Assembly: GCA_964558445.1 (NCBI GenBank)
Contig: CAZLEA010000003.1
Span: forward strand, 42,560 to 106,559
DNA from: CAYXVJ01 sp964558445
GTDB lineage: Bacteria; Bacillota; Clostridia; Saccharofermentanales; Fastidiosipilaceae
Direction: 5' to 3'
Length of the DNA: 64,000 nt
A program made the position numbers and the translations under genes. Below the pieces are notes generated by a model. The model ran no database searches and was not told where the DNA came from. It worked only from the letters and a program-made list of their open reading frames with translations. Positions 1-8,776 of the stretch are shown one piece after another; the first letter of the stretch is position 1; the number at the start of each line of letters is the position of its first letter.

Positions 1-462
1 TTCTATTTCGTTAACGTCTATACGCCCAATTCGCAAGATGGCCTTCGCCGCTTGCCCTACCGCGAAGTGTGGGAGGATGCCTTCCGTGCTTACCTGGTTG
101 AACTGGATCAAGAATTGCCGGTAATCCTCTGCGGCGACTTGAACGTGGCGCATCAGGAGATCGATCTGAAGAATCCGGATACGAATCACAAGAGTGCAGG
201 CTTCAGTGACGAAGAGCGAGCGAAGTTCACCTCACTATTGGAAGCGGGGTTTGTCGACAGTTTCCGCCACTTCTACCCGGAACTTGAGGACCAGTACACG
301 TGGTGGAGCTACAGGACGCGAGCCCGTGCCAGGAATGCAGGGTGGAGAATCGATTATTTTGTTGTATCTTCGCGGATCGCGGACAAGATGGTTGATGCTA
401 AGATACATGCAGATGTGTTTGGTAGCGATCACTGTCCGGTCGAGCTCGAGATCAAGTTTTGA
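1..462 (+). CDS. xth: Exodeoxyribonuclease III, C-terminal part (cut by window edge)
   Basis: The frame is open from base 1, so the gene begins upstream of the window. The visible 153 residues cover the C-terminal half of an ExoIII/AP endonuclease: the NVYTPNS segment, the ILCGDLNVAH block with the catalytic Asp/Asn pair, the TWWSYR and RIDYF blocks, and the terminal GSDHCPVEL block carrying the catalytic Asp-His pair. In this family these residues cleave DNA 5' to abasic sites and give 3'-5' exonuclease activity during base excision repair. It lies 61 bases upstream of radA, another DNA repair gene, on the same strand. Family assignment is secure; start and N-terminal half are not visible. 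Confidence 0.95.
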   Translation, partial: FYFVNVYTPNSQDGLRRLPYREVWEDAFRAYLVELDQELPVILCGDLNVAHQEIDLKNPDTNHKSAGFSDEERAKFTSLLEAGFVDSFRHFYPELEDQYTWWSYRTRARARNAGWRIDYFVVSSRIADKMVDAKIHADVFGSDHCPVELEIKF

Positions 463-523
463 GATCCGTTTCAAGTTGATAAGGTCTATTTATAGATTAC
501 AGGAAGTAAGGATGTGAAGCCGT

Positions 524-1975
524 ATGGCTAAGGTGAAGACCGCTTATTTTTGTTCCGAGTGCGGGCATGAGAGCAGTGGCTGGCTCGGGAAGTGCCCGTC
601 TTGCGGTGCCTGGAATACCTTCGTTGAAGAGCGCAAACCGACGACGGCCAAGGGCGGGGCGAAGGCTGCCGGTGCGAGCCGAGGCTGGCTTGGCGACTTG
701 CTCGAACAGGGTACGGAGAATTTGGATCGAACGCGTCGCCAAGGCGGCGCCGTAGCCATGTCCCTGGAGGACGTCTCCACCTCTGAGCAAGAGCGTGTGG
801 GCTCCGGCCTGGGCGAACTTGATCGCGTACTCGGTGGCGGATTTGTCCCGGGTTCACTCGTTTTGGTCGGTGGTGACCCCGGCATCGGTAAGTCGACGCT
901 GCTGCTACAGGTGGCGGCCCGTTCGTCTTTTCGTTCGCCCGTGCTCTATGTCAACGGAGAAGAGTCGGCTCAACAGGTGAAGCTGCGCGCCGACCGTCTT
1001 GAGCTCGGTGCTACCGGTTTGAAGCTGTTACCCGAGATCGTCTTCGAGCGAATCGCCGAGACGATTGTGAAGCTTAAGCCTAACCTCTGCATCGTAGATT
1101 CGATACAGACCATCTATTCGGAGGAGCTTAGCGCGGCTCCGGGCACGGTAAGCCAGGTTCGTGATGTAACGGCCGGGCTCCTGCGTCTCGCGAAGGCACT
1201 GAACTGTACCATTGTCTTGGTCGGTCATGTGACGAAGGACGGCCAGCTAGCCGGTCCCCGTGTGCTCGAACATATGGTGGATACAGTGCTCTACTTCGAG
1301 GGTGAGGGCGGGAATAACCTGCGTGCGCTTCGAGCCGTCAAGAATCGTTTCGGTGCCACAAACGAACTTGGTATCTTCGATATGACCGAGCAGGGCTTGG
1401 TGCCCGTATCGAATCCATCGGTGGCGCTCCTCGAGGGGCGGCCGCGCGGTGTTGCGGGTTCTGCTCTGGCCTGTGTCATGGAGGGCAGTCGGCCGCTGTT
1501 TGTCGAGATTCAGGCGCTCTTGAACTCGGCAGCATATGCGTCGCCGCAGCGCCAGGCTCAGGGGCTCGATCGGACACGATTGAATATGCTGATGGCCGTA
1601 CTCGAGAATCGATTGAATCTGGGGCTTGGCAACATGGATGCGTTTATCAACGTCGTGGGTGGGCTCCGACTGAGCGATACCGCAAGCGATTTGGCTCTGT
1701 GCGTGGCTGCTGCCTCAAGCTTTCGCAATCTGCCGATACGAGACAACTGTATTCTGATGGGTGAAGTGGGCCTGACAGGTGAGCTTCGCATGATCTCCGA
1801 TGCACTTCGAAGAGTTGAGGAGGCGGGGCGTCTTGGTATCGAGACCTGTGTGCTGCCCACCGTGAATCGCAAGGGAATTGAGAAACAAGCCGCCAAGCGC
1901 AAGCGTGATCACTGGCCGGACATCGTCTATGTCGATACGATTGCCGAGGCGCTCGACATCAGTTTCGGGCGATAG
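524..1975 (+). CDS. radA: DNA repair protein RadA/Sms
   Basis: 483 residues, a normal length. The N-terminal C4 zinc finger has Cys10, Cys13, Cys24 and Cys27 (CSECG and CPSCGAW). The RecA-like ATPase core shows a Walker A (GGDPGIGKST, about residue 116) and the RadA-specific KNRFG motif (about residue 273). The C-terminal third is the Lon-protease-like domain, ending in the TELRMISDALRRVEEA region. RadA is a DnaB-like helicase that promotes branch migration of recombination intermediates. The ATG follows an AGGAAG-type ribosome site. ispD follows after 14 bases, probably in the same transcript. Confidence 0.97.
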   Translation: MAKVKTAYFCSECGHESSGWLGKCPSCGAWNTFVEERKPTTAKGGAKAAGASRGWLGDLLEQGTENLDRTRRQGGAVAMSLEDVSTSEQERVGSGLGELDRVLGGGFVPGSLVLVGGDPGIGKSTLLLQVAARSSFRSPVLYVNGEESAQQVKLRADRLELGATGLKLLPEIVFERIAETIVKLKPNLCIVDSIQTIYSEELSAAPGTVSQVRDVTAGLLRLAKALNCTIVLVGHVTKDGQLAGPRVLEHMVDTVLYFEGEGGNNLRALRAVKNRFGATNELGIFDMTEQGLVPVSNPSVALLEGRPRGVAGSALACVMEGSRPLFVEIQALLNSAAYASPQRQAQGLDRTRLNMLMAVLENRLNLGLGNMDAFINVVGGLRLSDTASDLALCVAAASSFRNLPIRDNCILMGEVGLTGELRMISDALRRVEEAGRLGIETCVLPTVNRKGIEKQAAKRKRDHWPDIVYVDTIAEALDISFGR

Positions 1976-1989
1976 GGAGGAAGCTACCT

Positions 1990-2715
1990 ATGAACGATTC
2001 GTGTTATACCTCGGTGTATGCGGTCATACCGGCTGCGGGATCGGGTACTCGGATGGGCACGGAGACGAATAAACAATTGCTTCCGGTAGCCGGCGTGCCG
2101 GTCTTGGTTCGCACGCTCCTTGCGTTCGACAGACACGAGGCGATCGAGGGCATCGTCGTGGTCGCAAGAGAAGAAGAGTGCGATTTGTTTCGTGAGATCA
2201 TAACGCCTTACGGCCTGACTACACCAATCTCGATCGTGCCGGGCGGAGCGAATCGCCAAGCTTCGGTACGCCTCGGTCTGGAGTATCTGGCTACCAAGGC
2301 AGATGAGACATCGCTTGTCTTGGTTCATGACGGTGCGCGCTGCTTCGTTGATCAAGACATCTTGGATCGTTGCCTCGAGGGACTGCGGGCTCATATGGCT
2401 ATAACAGCAGCTGTGCCGGTCATCGATACGCTGGCGCTTGCAGAGCCTCAGACGGAGGGTGGCGAACAAACTGTTACACTACAAGCGGTACCCGATCGAT
2501 CGCGCTATTGGCAGATCCAAACACCGCAGGGATTCAGGCTCGGGCAGATTCTCGCTTGGCACTCAGAAGCCGAGGCAAACGGCCTTGATTATACAGACGA
2601 TAGCTCACTTGCGAAGGCTTCGGGAGAGGCGGTTGGCATTGTTATGGGCTCATACCGGAACATCAAGATAACGACCGCTACGGATCTGTTATTGGCCCAA
2701 GCATTTTTGGCCTAA
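1990..2715 (+). CDS. ispD: 2-C-methyl-D-erythritol 4-phosphate cytidylyltransferase
   Basis: 241 residues. The nucleotidyltransferase signature PAAGSGTRMG near residues 14-23 is followed by NKQLLPVAGVPVL; VHDGARCFV, the QTPQGFR block and the TDDSSLAKASG block are all IspD hallmarks. The enzyme transfers CMP to methylerythritol phosphate in the non-mevalonate isoprenoid pathway. It has a good GGAGG ribosome site at 1977-1981. The radA-ispD neighbourhood is common in Firmicutes. No ispF is fused or adjacent; the next gene is an unrelated oxidoreductase. Confidence 0.96.
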   Translation: MNDSCYTSVYAVIPAAGSGTRMGTETNKQLLPVAGVPVLVRTLLAFDRHEAIEGIVVVAREEECDLFREIITPYGLTTPISIVPGGANRQASVRLGLEYLATKADETSLVLVHDGARCFVDQDILDRCLEGLRAHMAITAAVPVIDTLALAEPQTEGGEQTVTLQAVPDRSRYWQIQTPQGFRLGQILAWHSEAEANGLDYTDDSSLAKASGEAVGIVMGSYRNIKITTATDLLLAQAFLA

Positions 2716-2779
2716 ATATGGTACGTTATCCAAGGAACAAACCGGCTTGTTTGAATGTATTTACTTAGAGGAGTTGAAG

Positions 2780-3973
2780 ATGAAACAGTACAAGGTAGGC
2801 ATCATTGGCCTGGGGGCACGCGGTACGGATCTGACGAAGCATATCGTCATGCCCAGAGACTATGTAACGGTCACGGCGATTTGTGACATCTATCAAGATC
2901 GTATCGATCACATAGCAGATCATATCGTAGCCGAGGGCGGCGAGCGCCCGTTCGAGACTACTAACTGGGAAGAACTGATCGATCGGGGCGAGATCGATTT
3001 ACTCTTCGTGTTTACCGCGTGGGAGAATCATATCCCTGCGGCGATTCGTTCGATGCGAGCCGGCATACCAGTTGCGGTCGAGGTCGGCGGTGCATATTCG
3101 ATCCATCAGCTCTGGCAATTGGTCGACACCTATGAGGAGACGAAGACACCGATCATGTTGCTGGAGAACTGCTGTTATGGTCAGAGTGAGATGATGCTCC
3201 TCAATATGATCGATCAAGGCGTGTTCGGCGAGATCATCCACTGCGAAGGCGGTTACTTGCATGATCTTCGCGACGAGGTGGCAAACGGTGTGGAGAATCG
3301 CCACTACCGTCTCCGCAACTACTTGAAGCGTAACAGCGAGAACTACCCGACCCACGAGCTAGGACCGATTGCTCAGATGCTCGGCATCAATCGCGGGAAT
3401 CGCATGCAGAGCTTGGTCTCGAACTCCTCTCGCGCATCCGGTTTGAACGCTTACATCGATAAGAAGAAGAGTGAGGATCGAAACCTGGCCGCTGCCCGCT
3501 TCAGCCAAGGCGACGTGGTCACGACGCTCATCACTTGTGCCAACGGCGAAACGATCAACCTGAAGCTCGACACAACCTTGCCCCGTTACTATTCGCGCGG
3601 CCTCCAGGTTCAAGGGACGAAGGCTATGTTCAATGAAGAGAACAACTCGATCTTCATCGATGGCGAGCACGATACGGAGCACTTTTGCTGGCACAAGCAC
3701 TGGGGTAACGCAAACGACTATCGCGAGCAGTACGAGTCTGAGACGTGGAAGCGCTTCCTGGACGACGGGGTTCGCGGCGGTCATGGGGGCATGGACTGGC
3801 TGGTCTTCGATGCCTTCTTCGAAGCGATCGATAACGGCACGCTTATGCCGATCGATGTCTACGATATGGCGAGTTGGATGGCGATCACGCCTCTGTCCGA
3901 GGAGTCGCTTGCAACCGGTCAACGAGTGTCGATTCCGGACTTCACGAACGGCATGTGGTTACTGCGCTCATGA
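2780..3973 (+). CDS. Gfo/Idh/MocA-family NAD(P)-dependent oxidoreductase
   Basis: 397 residues from the ATG at 2780, chosen because AGAGGAG at 2767-2773 lies just upstream and the protein then begins at the Rossmann fold (KVGIIGLGARGTDL). The order of dinucleotide fold, then a VEVGGAYS segment and an LLENCCYGQSEMML segment, is that of Gfo/Idh/MocA enzymes that act on sugars, inositols or glycosides. The EVGGA stretch stands where EKP is usual, so the usual catalytic lysine is not evident there. The substrate cannot be told from sequence. It overlaps rsmE by four bases (ATGA), suggesting coupled translation. Confidence 0.87.
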   Translation: MKQYKVGIIGLGARGTDLTKHIVMPRDYVTVTAICDIYQDRIDHIADHIVAEGGERPFETTNWEELIDRGEIDLLFVFTAWENHIPAAIRSMRAGIPVAVEVGGAYSIHQLWQLVDTYEETKTPIMLLENCCYGQSEMMLLNMIDQGVFGEIIHCEGGYLHDLRDEVANGVENRHYRLRNYLKRNSENYPTHELGPIAQMLGINRGNRMQSLVSNSSRASGLNAYIDKKKSEDRNLAAARFSQGDVVTTLITCANGETINLKLDTTLPRYYSRGLQVQGTKAMFNEENNSIFIDGEHDTEHFCWHKHWGNANDYREQYESETWKRFLDDGVRGGHGGMDWLVFDAFFEAIDNGTLMPIDVYDMASWMAITPLSEESLATGQRVSIPDFTNGMWLLRS

Positions 3974-4743
3974 GTAGGCACAGGTTTTTTGGCAATCAGG
4001 AGATTGATCCGAACGCGCTAGATGCGTGTTTGGCCAAGGAGGACTTGCACCATGCGGTGCGGGTCCTTCGCCTGCAAGCCGGTGAGGAAGTGGACCTCGT
4101 GGATACAGCTTCGCGTACGTATCGTCTTCGCCTGACCACCGTCAGTCAAGACGAGGTGTCGGGTTTGATTATCGCCCGCGAGACAGAAGCGATGCAGAAT
4201 GGTCCGAAACTGGTCTTGTTGCAGGGTCTGCCGCGCGGCAGCAAGGTCGACGAGATTATCCAGAAGTCCGTTGAACTCGGCTTGTCTGCCTTCTATCCAC
4301 TGCTCACGAAACAGAGTCAAATTCGCCTGGACGAAGCCTCGGCTAAGAAGAAGCTTGTGCGCTGGGAGAAGATTGCAGAGATGGCGGCAAGTCAGTCGAA
4401 GGCGGATACGATCGCGTCGATACACCTGCCTCAGACGCTGCCACGAGCCATCGAAGCATTGGCGGCAAGCGATCTGGCCGACGGTCTTCGCGTCTTGAAC
4501 CTCATCGCTTGGGAGGCTGAGGAGAAGCTCCTGTTGTCAGAAGCTCTGGCACCCCTGGAGCTTCCAGAGTATGACGAGATTCGTTTCCTTGTCGGGCCGG
4601 AGGGCGGCTTCTCTCCAGACGAGGTCGACTTCGCAGTTGCCAACGGTTATCGAAGCGTTAGCCTGGGGCGACAGATTCTGCGAACGGAGACAGCAGGACC
4701 GACGATACTGGCTGTCTTGGGTTTCGCCTTGGGTCGGATTTGA
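3970..4743 (+). CDS. rsmE: 16S rRNA m3U1498 methyltransferase RsmE
   Basis: 257 residues from the ATG at 3970, which overlaps the preceding stop codon as ATGA; a longer in-frame extension to 3874 lies wholly inside the upstream gene and is unlikely. An N-terminal PUA-like part (HHAVRVLRLQAGEEVDLVD) precedes the SPOUT methyltransferase fold with KVDEIIQKSVELG, LVGPEGGFSPDEVD and LGRQILRTETA, the last being the trefoil-knot cofactor loop. It methylates N3 of U1498 in 16S rRNA. Downstream, about 100 bases separate it from hisS. Confidence 0.96.
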   Translation: MSRHRFFGNQEIDPNALDACLAKEDLHHAVRVLRLQAGEEVDLVDTASRTYRLRLTTVSQDEVSGLIIARETEAMQNGPKLVLLQGLPRGSKVDEIIQKSVELGLSAFYPLLTKQSQIRLDEASAKKKLVRWEKIAEMAASQSKADTIASIHLPQTLPRAIEALAASDLADGLRVLNLIAWEAEEKLLLSEALAPLELPEYDEIRFLVGPEGGFSPDEVDFAVANGYRSVSLGRQILRTETAGPTILAVLGFALGRI

Positions 4744-4763
4744 TATATAATGGATTGCTAGCT

Positions 4764-4827
4764 ACGGCGTATACACAGATGCAACCGTGTTTATGCCGTT
4801 GTGCAGTGGATTGAACCGTATGCGGTT
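4764..4827 (+). promoter_or_regulatory. Two hairpins in the hisS leader
   Basis: Between rsmE and hisS a TATAAT (4746-4751) is followed by two stem-loops. The first pairs 4764-4776 with 4787-4799 (13 positions, one wobble and one mismatch, 10-base loop). The second pairs 4814-4818 with 4823-4827 (AACCG/CGGTT) around a TATG loop. There is no T-tract and no T-box GGTGG element. No good -35 box sits at 16-18 bases. They may stabilise the mRNA or tune hisS translation; a function is not shown. Confidence 0.4.
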
Positions 4828-4845
4828 TAGAACGGAGTTAGGGCG

Positions 4846-6114
4846 ATGAGAGTGAATGCAGCCAAGGGTACGAGAGATATTTTGCCGGAGGAGACAGCCA
4901 TATGGCAGGAAGTGGAACGCTTGTTTCAAGAAACGTGCGAGCTCTTCCAATATGGTGAGCTTCGTCTGCCGACCTTCGAGCATACCGAGATCTTCGCCAG
5001 AGGCGTGGGGGATACGACCGACATCGTACAAAAGGAGATGTACACCTTCGATGACAAGGCGGGTCGCAGTCTGACACTACGACCGGAGGGTACGGCCGGT
5101 GCGGTTCGTGCGTTTATCGAGAACGGTATGGGCTCCAGGCCGTTTCCGGTGAAGCTCTATTATATGCTCAACTTGTTTCGTTATGAGAACGTGCAGAAGG
5201 GCCGATACAGAGAGTTCCATCAATTGGGTCTCGAAGCCTTCGGTTCTGCAGCCCCCGAGCTTGATGCGGAGATCATAGCCCTCTTGCATCAGTTCTTCTC
5301 ACGTCTGGGCTTGTTGCATACCAGTCTAAGAATCAACAGCCTTGGCTCGCCTGCGGGCAGAGCGAAGTATACGGAAGCGCTCAAGGAGTACTATAGACCG
5401 CATTTGCCCGGTCTGTGCAGTGATTGTCGCAATCGATTCGAGGCGAATCCGCTTCGTCTTCTGGATTGTAAGGTAGAGCACGATCAATTGATCGCCGAGG
5501 GTGCACCCTTGATGCTCGATCACCTGGAGGACCCGGATCGCGAGCACTTCGACCGCGTGTGCGAGCTGCTCGGCAACTGGGGCATCGACTATACGATCGA
5601 TAAGCGTATTGTCCGTGGCTTGGATTATTATTCCAGGACGGTCTTCGAATTCGTTTCGGATAACGTCGGTACGCAGGGTACCATCTGCGGCGGTGGGCGC
5701 TATGACGGCCTCGTTGAGGCACTCGGCGGTGCTTCGGTGCCGGCGTGCGGTTTCGCACTTGGACAAGAGCGATTGCTGCTTGAGATGCAAGCGCAGGGAA
5801 TTACGCTGCGGGCGGATCGTAAGCCGTCGGTCTACGTCGCTTCTCTGGATGATGAGGCGCGAAGTTTCGCGTCGAATCTCGTGATGAAGCTTCGCAGGCG
5901 AGGTGTTGCTGCCGCGTTCGATGTGGTCGGTCGCAGCCTCAAGGCACAGATGAAGTATGCCGGCAAGTCCGATTTCGACTACAGCCTGGTGCTTGGATCC
6001 GATGAGATCGGTGCGGGTAGAGGACGACTAAGACGCTTATCCGACGGTAGTGAACATGAGATAGATTTACAAGATTTGGCTACGATTGAATCGCTGATTG
6101 CGAAGGGAGAATAG
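4846..6114 (+). CDS. hisS: Histidyl-tRNA synthetase
   Basis: 422 residues, normal for a class II HisRS. Visible: KGTRDILPEE at the N-terminus, motif 2 region (RYENVQKGRYREFHQLGLE), the histidine-A motif (RGLDYYSRTVFEF), GGGRYDGL, and the C-terminal anticodon-binding domain (FDVVGRSLKAQMKYAGKS). It charges tRNA-His. It has a GGAG ribosome site and is followed three bases later by aspS, the usual hisS-aspS pair of Firmicutes. Confidence 0.98.
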   Translation: MRVNAAKGTRDILPEETAIWQEVERLFQETCELFQYGELRLPTFEHTEIFARGVGDTTDIVQKEMYTFDDKAGRSLTLRPEGTAGAVRAFIENGMGSRPFPVKLYYMLNLFRYENVQKGRYREFHQLGLEAFGSAAPELDAEIIALLHQFFSRLGLLHTSLRINSLGSPAGRAKYTEALKEYYRPHLPGLCSDCRNRFEANPLRLLDCKVEHDQLIAEGAPLMLDHLEDPDREHFDRVCELLGNWGIDYTIDKRIVRGLDYYSRTVFEFVSDNVGTQGTICGGGRYDGLVEALGGASVPACGFALGQERLLLEMQAQGITLRADRKPSVYVASLDDEARSFASNLVMKLRRRGVAAAFDVVGRSLKAQMKYAGKSDFDYSLVLGSDEIGAGRGRLRRLSDGSEHEIDLQDLATIESLIAKGE

Positions 6115-6117
6115 AAC

Positions 6118-8075
6118 ATGGCAGAATCCATAAAAGGGATGCAGCGTAGTTGCCGCTGTACGGAGATCACGGAAACGATGCTGGGTCAGGAAGTGACGCT
6201 GATGGGCTGGGCTCATAAACAGCGAGACCTCGGAGGCGTCGTCTTCATCACCTTGCGCGATCGCTCGGGCGAGATCCAATTATTGATCGACGATAAGAGC
6301 CCTGATGATGCAAGATTGAAGGCCGCGAAGGTCCGCTCGGAATATGTGTTAGCGGTTCGCGGAACACTGCAAGAACGTCAATCCGCCAATCCGAATATGA
6401 AGACCGGTGCTTGGGAACTGCACGTCAAGGAGCTTCGTATTGTATCGGAGTCTAAGACGCCGCCGTTCTACATCGAGGAGAACAGCGATGCGCGCGAGGC
6501 GCTCAGACNNNNNNNNNNNNNNNNNNNNNNNNNNNNNNNNNNNNNNNNNNNNNNNNNNNNNNNNNNNNNNNNNNNNNNNNNNNNNNNNNNNNNNNNNNNN
6601 NNNNNNNNAAGACGCCGCCGTTCTACATCGAGGAGAACAGCGATGCGCGCGAGGCGCTCAGACTGAAGCACCGTTATCTGGATCTGCGCCGAGCGGATCT
6701 CCAGAGGAATCTTCTGATGCGAAGCGAATTGACGACGATCGCCCACGATTATTTCGCGGAACACGGCTTCGTTGATATCGAGACACCGATGCTCGGTAAG
6801 AGCACGCCGGAGGGCGCACGTGACTACCTCGTACCGAGCCGCGTACATCCGGGCCACTTCTTCGCGCTTCCGCAGTCGCCCCAGCTCTACAAACAGCTGC
6901 TGATGGTGGCGGGATTCGATCGCTATATCCAGATTGCCCGATGCTTCCGCGACGAGGATTTGCGTGCCGATCGTCAACCTGAGTTTACGCAAATCGACCT
7001 CGAGATGAGCTTCGTTAGCGAAGATGACGTGATGGCCGTGACAGAAGGGTTCGTCTCACGTGCGATCCGAGAGATCCACGGTGTGGAGATCGATCTGCCT
7101 CTGCCACGCATGCCCTACGAAGAGGCGATGCGTCGCTTCGGTTCGGATAAGCCGGATCTACGCTTCGGTATGGAGCTTCAAGATATCAGCGAGACGGCGG
7201 CGAAGCTTGACTTCCCCCTCTTCCAAACAACGGTTGAGACGGGCGGTGCGGTTGTTGCCCTAGTGGTACCGGGCGGTGCATCGATGTCTCGCAAGGAGAT
7301 CGATTCGCTCGGCGAATATGTCAAGACCTATCGCTTGAAGGGCCTGCCCTGGCTCGCCCCGGCCAGCGACAAGAGCCGTGGTTCGATTCTGAAATTCGTG
7401 ACCGAAGAGCAGATCGCATCCCTCGCCGAGGAGCTGGGTGCCACAGAGGGCGACCTCATCTTGATGGGCTCCGATGAGCGAGAGCTTGTGTTAAACGGGC
7501 TGGGCATGTTGCGCTGTGAGATTGCCAAGCGTCTGGATATGATCGACGACAGTCGTTTCAACTTGCTCTGGGTGACGGAGTTCCCGCTGTTTGAATACAG
7601 CGAGGAGGAGGGGCGCTTGATGGCCAAGCACCACCCCTTCACATCACCGATGGAAGAAGATATGGAATTGCTCGCAAGCGATCCGGCCAAGGTTCGTGCG
7701 AGAGCTTATGATATAGTCATGAACGGCGTTGAGCTTGGCGGCGGATCGATTCGAATCCATGACCAGCAGCTCCAAGAAGACATGTTCGGCTACCTTGGCT
7801 TCACGAAGGAAGAGGCAGAAGAGAATTTCAGCTTCCTGCTTGAAGCCTTCCGCTACGGTGTACCTCCGCACGGCGGGCTTGCCATCGGCCTCGATCGCTT
7901 AGTGATGCTATTGTGTGGTGCGCCAAGTCTACGCGAAGTCATCGCCTTCCCGAAGGTGCAGACATCTGCCGACTTGATGACAGAGGCCCCGGGGCTTGTC
8001 AGCGATAAGCAATTGGATGACTTGTCCATCGCCTTGGCTATGGAAGAAGATGAAGCAGAAGGAAACAACGGCTGA
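6118..8075 (+). CDS. aspS: Aspartyl-tRNA synthetase (interrupted by a spurious gap)
   Basis: Two ORF pieces flank a 100-N run at 6509-6608. The 55 bases before the gap (6454-6508) are repeated exactly after it (6609-6663). Collapsing the repeat and Ns gives 391 + 1412 = 1803 bases, a single in-frame 600-residue protein of normal AspS length that reads EALRLKHRYLDLRR across the join. Domains: N-terminal OB anticodon-binding fold, class II core with FRDEDLRADRQPEFTQIDLEMSF, the bacterial insertion domain, and GGLAIGLDRLVMLL (motif 3). It charges tRNA-Asp (or Asp/Asn if non-discriminating). Confidence 0.96.
6454..6663. repeat. 55-base direct repeat flanking the aspS gap
   Basis: Copies at 6454-6508 and 6609-6663 are identical, starting AAGACGCCGCC and ending GCGCTCAGAC. 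The length is the same as in the repeat around the 41304-41403 gap, which fits contig ends sharing one assembly k-mer of 55. It is not a biological repeat. Confidence 0.95.
6509..6608. other. Assembly gap (100 N), probably artificial
   Basis: Exactly 100 Ns inside aspS. The flanking 55-base duplication means the two contig ends overlap, so no sequence is likely to be missing here. Confidence 0.97.
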
Positions 8076-8098
8076 GCCTGTTGTCATAGAGTTAAGTG

Positions 8099-8719
8099 AT
8101 GAAGAAGAACGATCAGAAGGTACAATATATCGATCAAGATACCGGACTTCGACCGATCGGCGTCGCACCTAAGGAAACGAATTTCTGGCGCGAACTGCTG
8201 GATTGGGTCAAGTATATTCTGGTTGCCGTCCTGATCGGCTTCCTCCTGACGAATTACGTAATTCAGCGAAACGAGGTTGTCGGCAGCTCGATGTATCCCA
8301 CCTTGATCGATAAGGATCAGTTGTGGGTCGAGAAGCTTACACCCGTCTTCGGCGAGGTGCGTAGAGGTGATATTATCACGTTTCATGTGCAGTCGTCCGA
8401 TCTCGGGTCGAATACCGAAGATGATCTCGTGAAACGTGTTATCGGCGTACCGGGCGACCACATCGTGCTGAGAGATGAAGCGATTTATATCAATGATGAA
8501 TTGCTCCAAGAGCCGTATTTGACCGAGGGGACACCAACTTATGCCAGCGCGAATCCCGAGTATAACGACTTAGTGTTGGAAGACGGTATGTATTTCGTTC
8601 TCGGGGATAATCGGACGAACAGTCGGGACAGCCGAAGCTTCGGCCCGATTGCGAAGGAACACATCATCGGCGAGGTCTGGATCCGTATCTATCCGTTCAG
8701 CCGCCTCGGTAAGCCCTGA
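8099..8719 (+). CDS. lepB: Type I signal peptidase
   Basis: 206 residues from the ATG at 8099; a GTG directly before it (8096) is possible, but the ATAGAG at 8086-8091 is better spaced for the ATG. One membrane segment (about residues 38-58: ILVAVLIGFLLTNYVI) precedes the catalytic Ser block VVGSSMYPTL, the general-base Lys block VKRVIGVPGDHI, and the conserved GDNRTNSRDSR box. The enzyme removes signal peptides from exported proteins at the outer face of the membrane. It lies 23 bases after aspS and 57 bases before lepA, the widespread lepB-lepA pairing. Confidence 0.96.
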   Translation: MKKNDQKVQYIDQDTGLRPIGVAPKETNFWRELLDWVKYILVAVLIGFLLTNYVIQRNEVVGSSMYPTLIDKDQLWVEKLTPVFGEVRRGDIITFHVQSSDLGSNTEDDLVKRVIGVPGDHIVLRDEAIYINDELLQEPYLTEGTPTYASANPEYNDLVLEDGMYFVLGDNRTNSRDSRSFGPIAKEHIIGEVWIRIYPFSRLGKP

Positions 8720-8741
8720 TTCGGAGTGGTGGATGGTATTG

Positions 8742-8747
8742 TATAAT
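8742..8747 (+). promoter_or_regulatory. Possible lepA promoter (-10 only)
   Basis: TATAAT in the 57-base lepB-lepA gap, about 30 bases before the lepA start. The best -35 (TTCGGA at 8720-8725, 16-base spacer) is poor, so this is a weak or factor-dependent promoter at most. Confidence 0.35.
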
Positions 8748-8776
8748 AAACAAAAAGCATATTATGAGGAGAGCAC

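Noticed and set aside
3874..3969. Longer N-terminus for RsmE
   Set aside because: It would lie entirely inside the upstream oxidoreductase gene and lacks a ribosome site, while the ATGA overlap start gives the normal family N-terminus.
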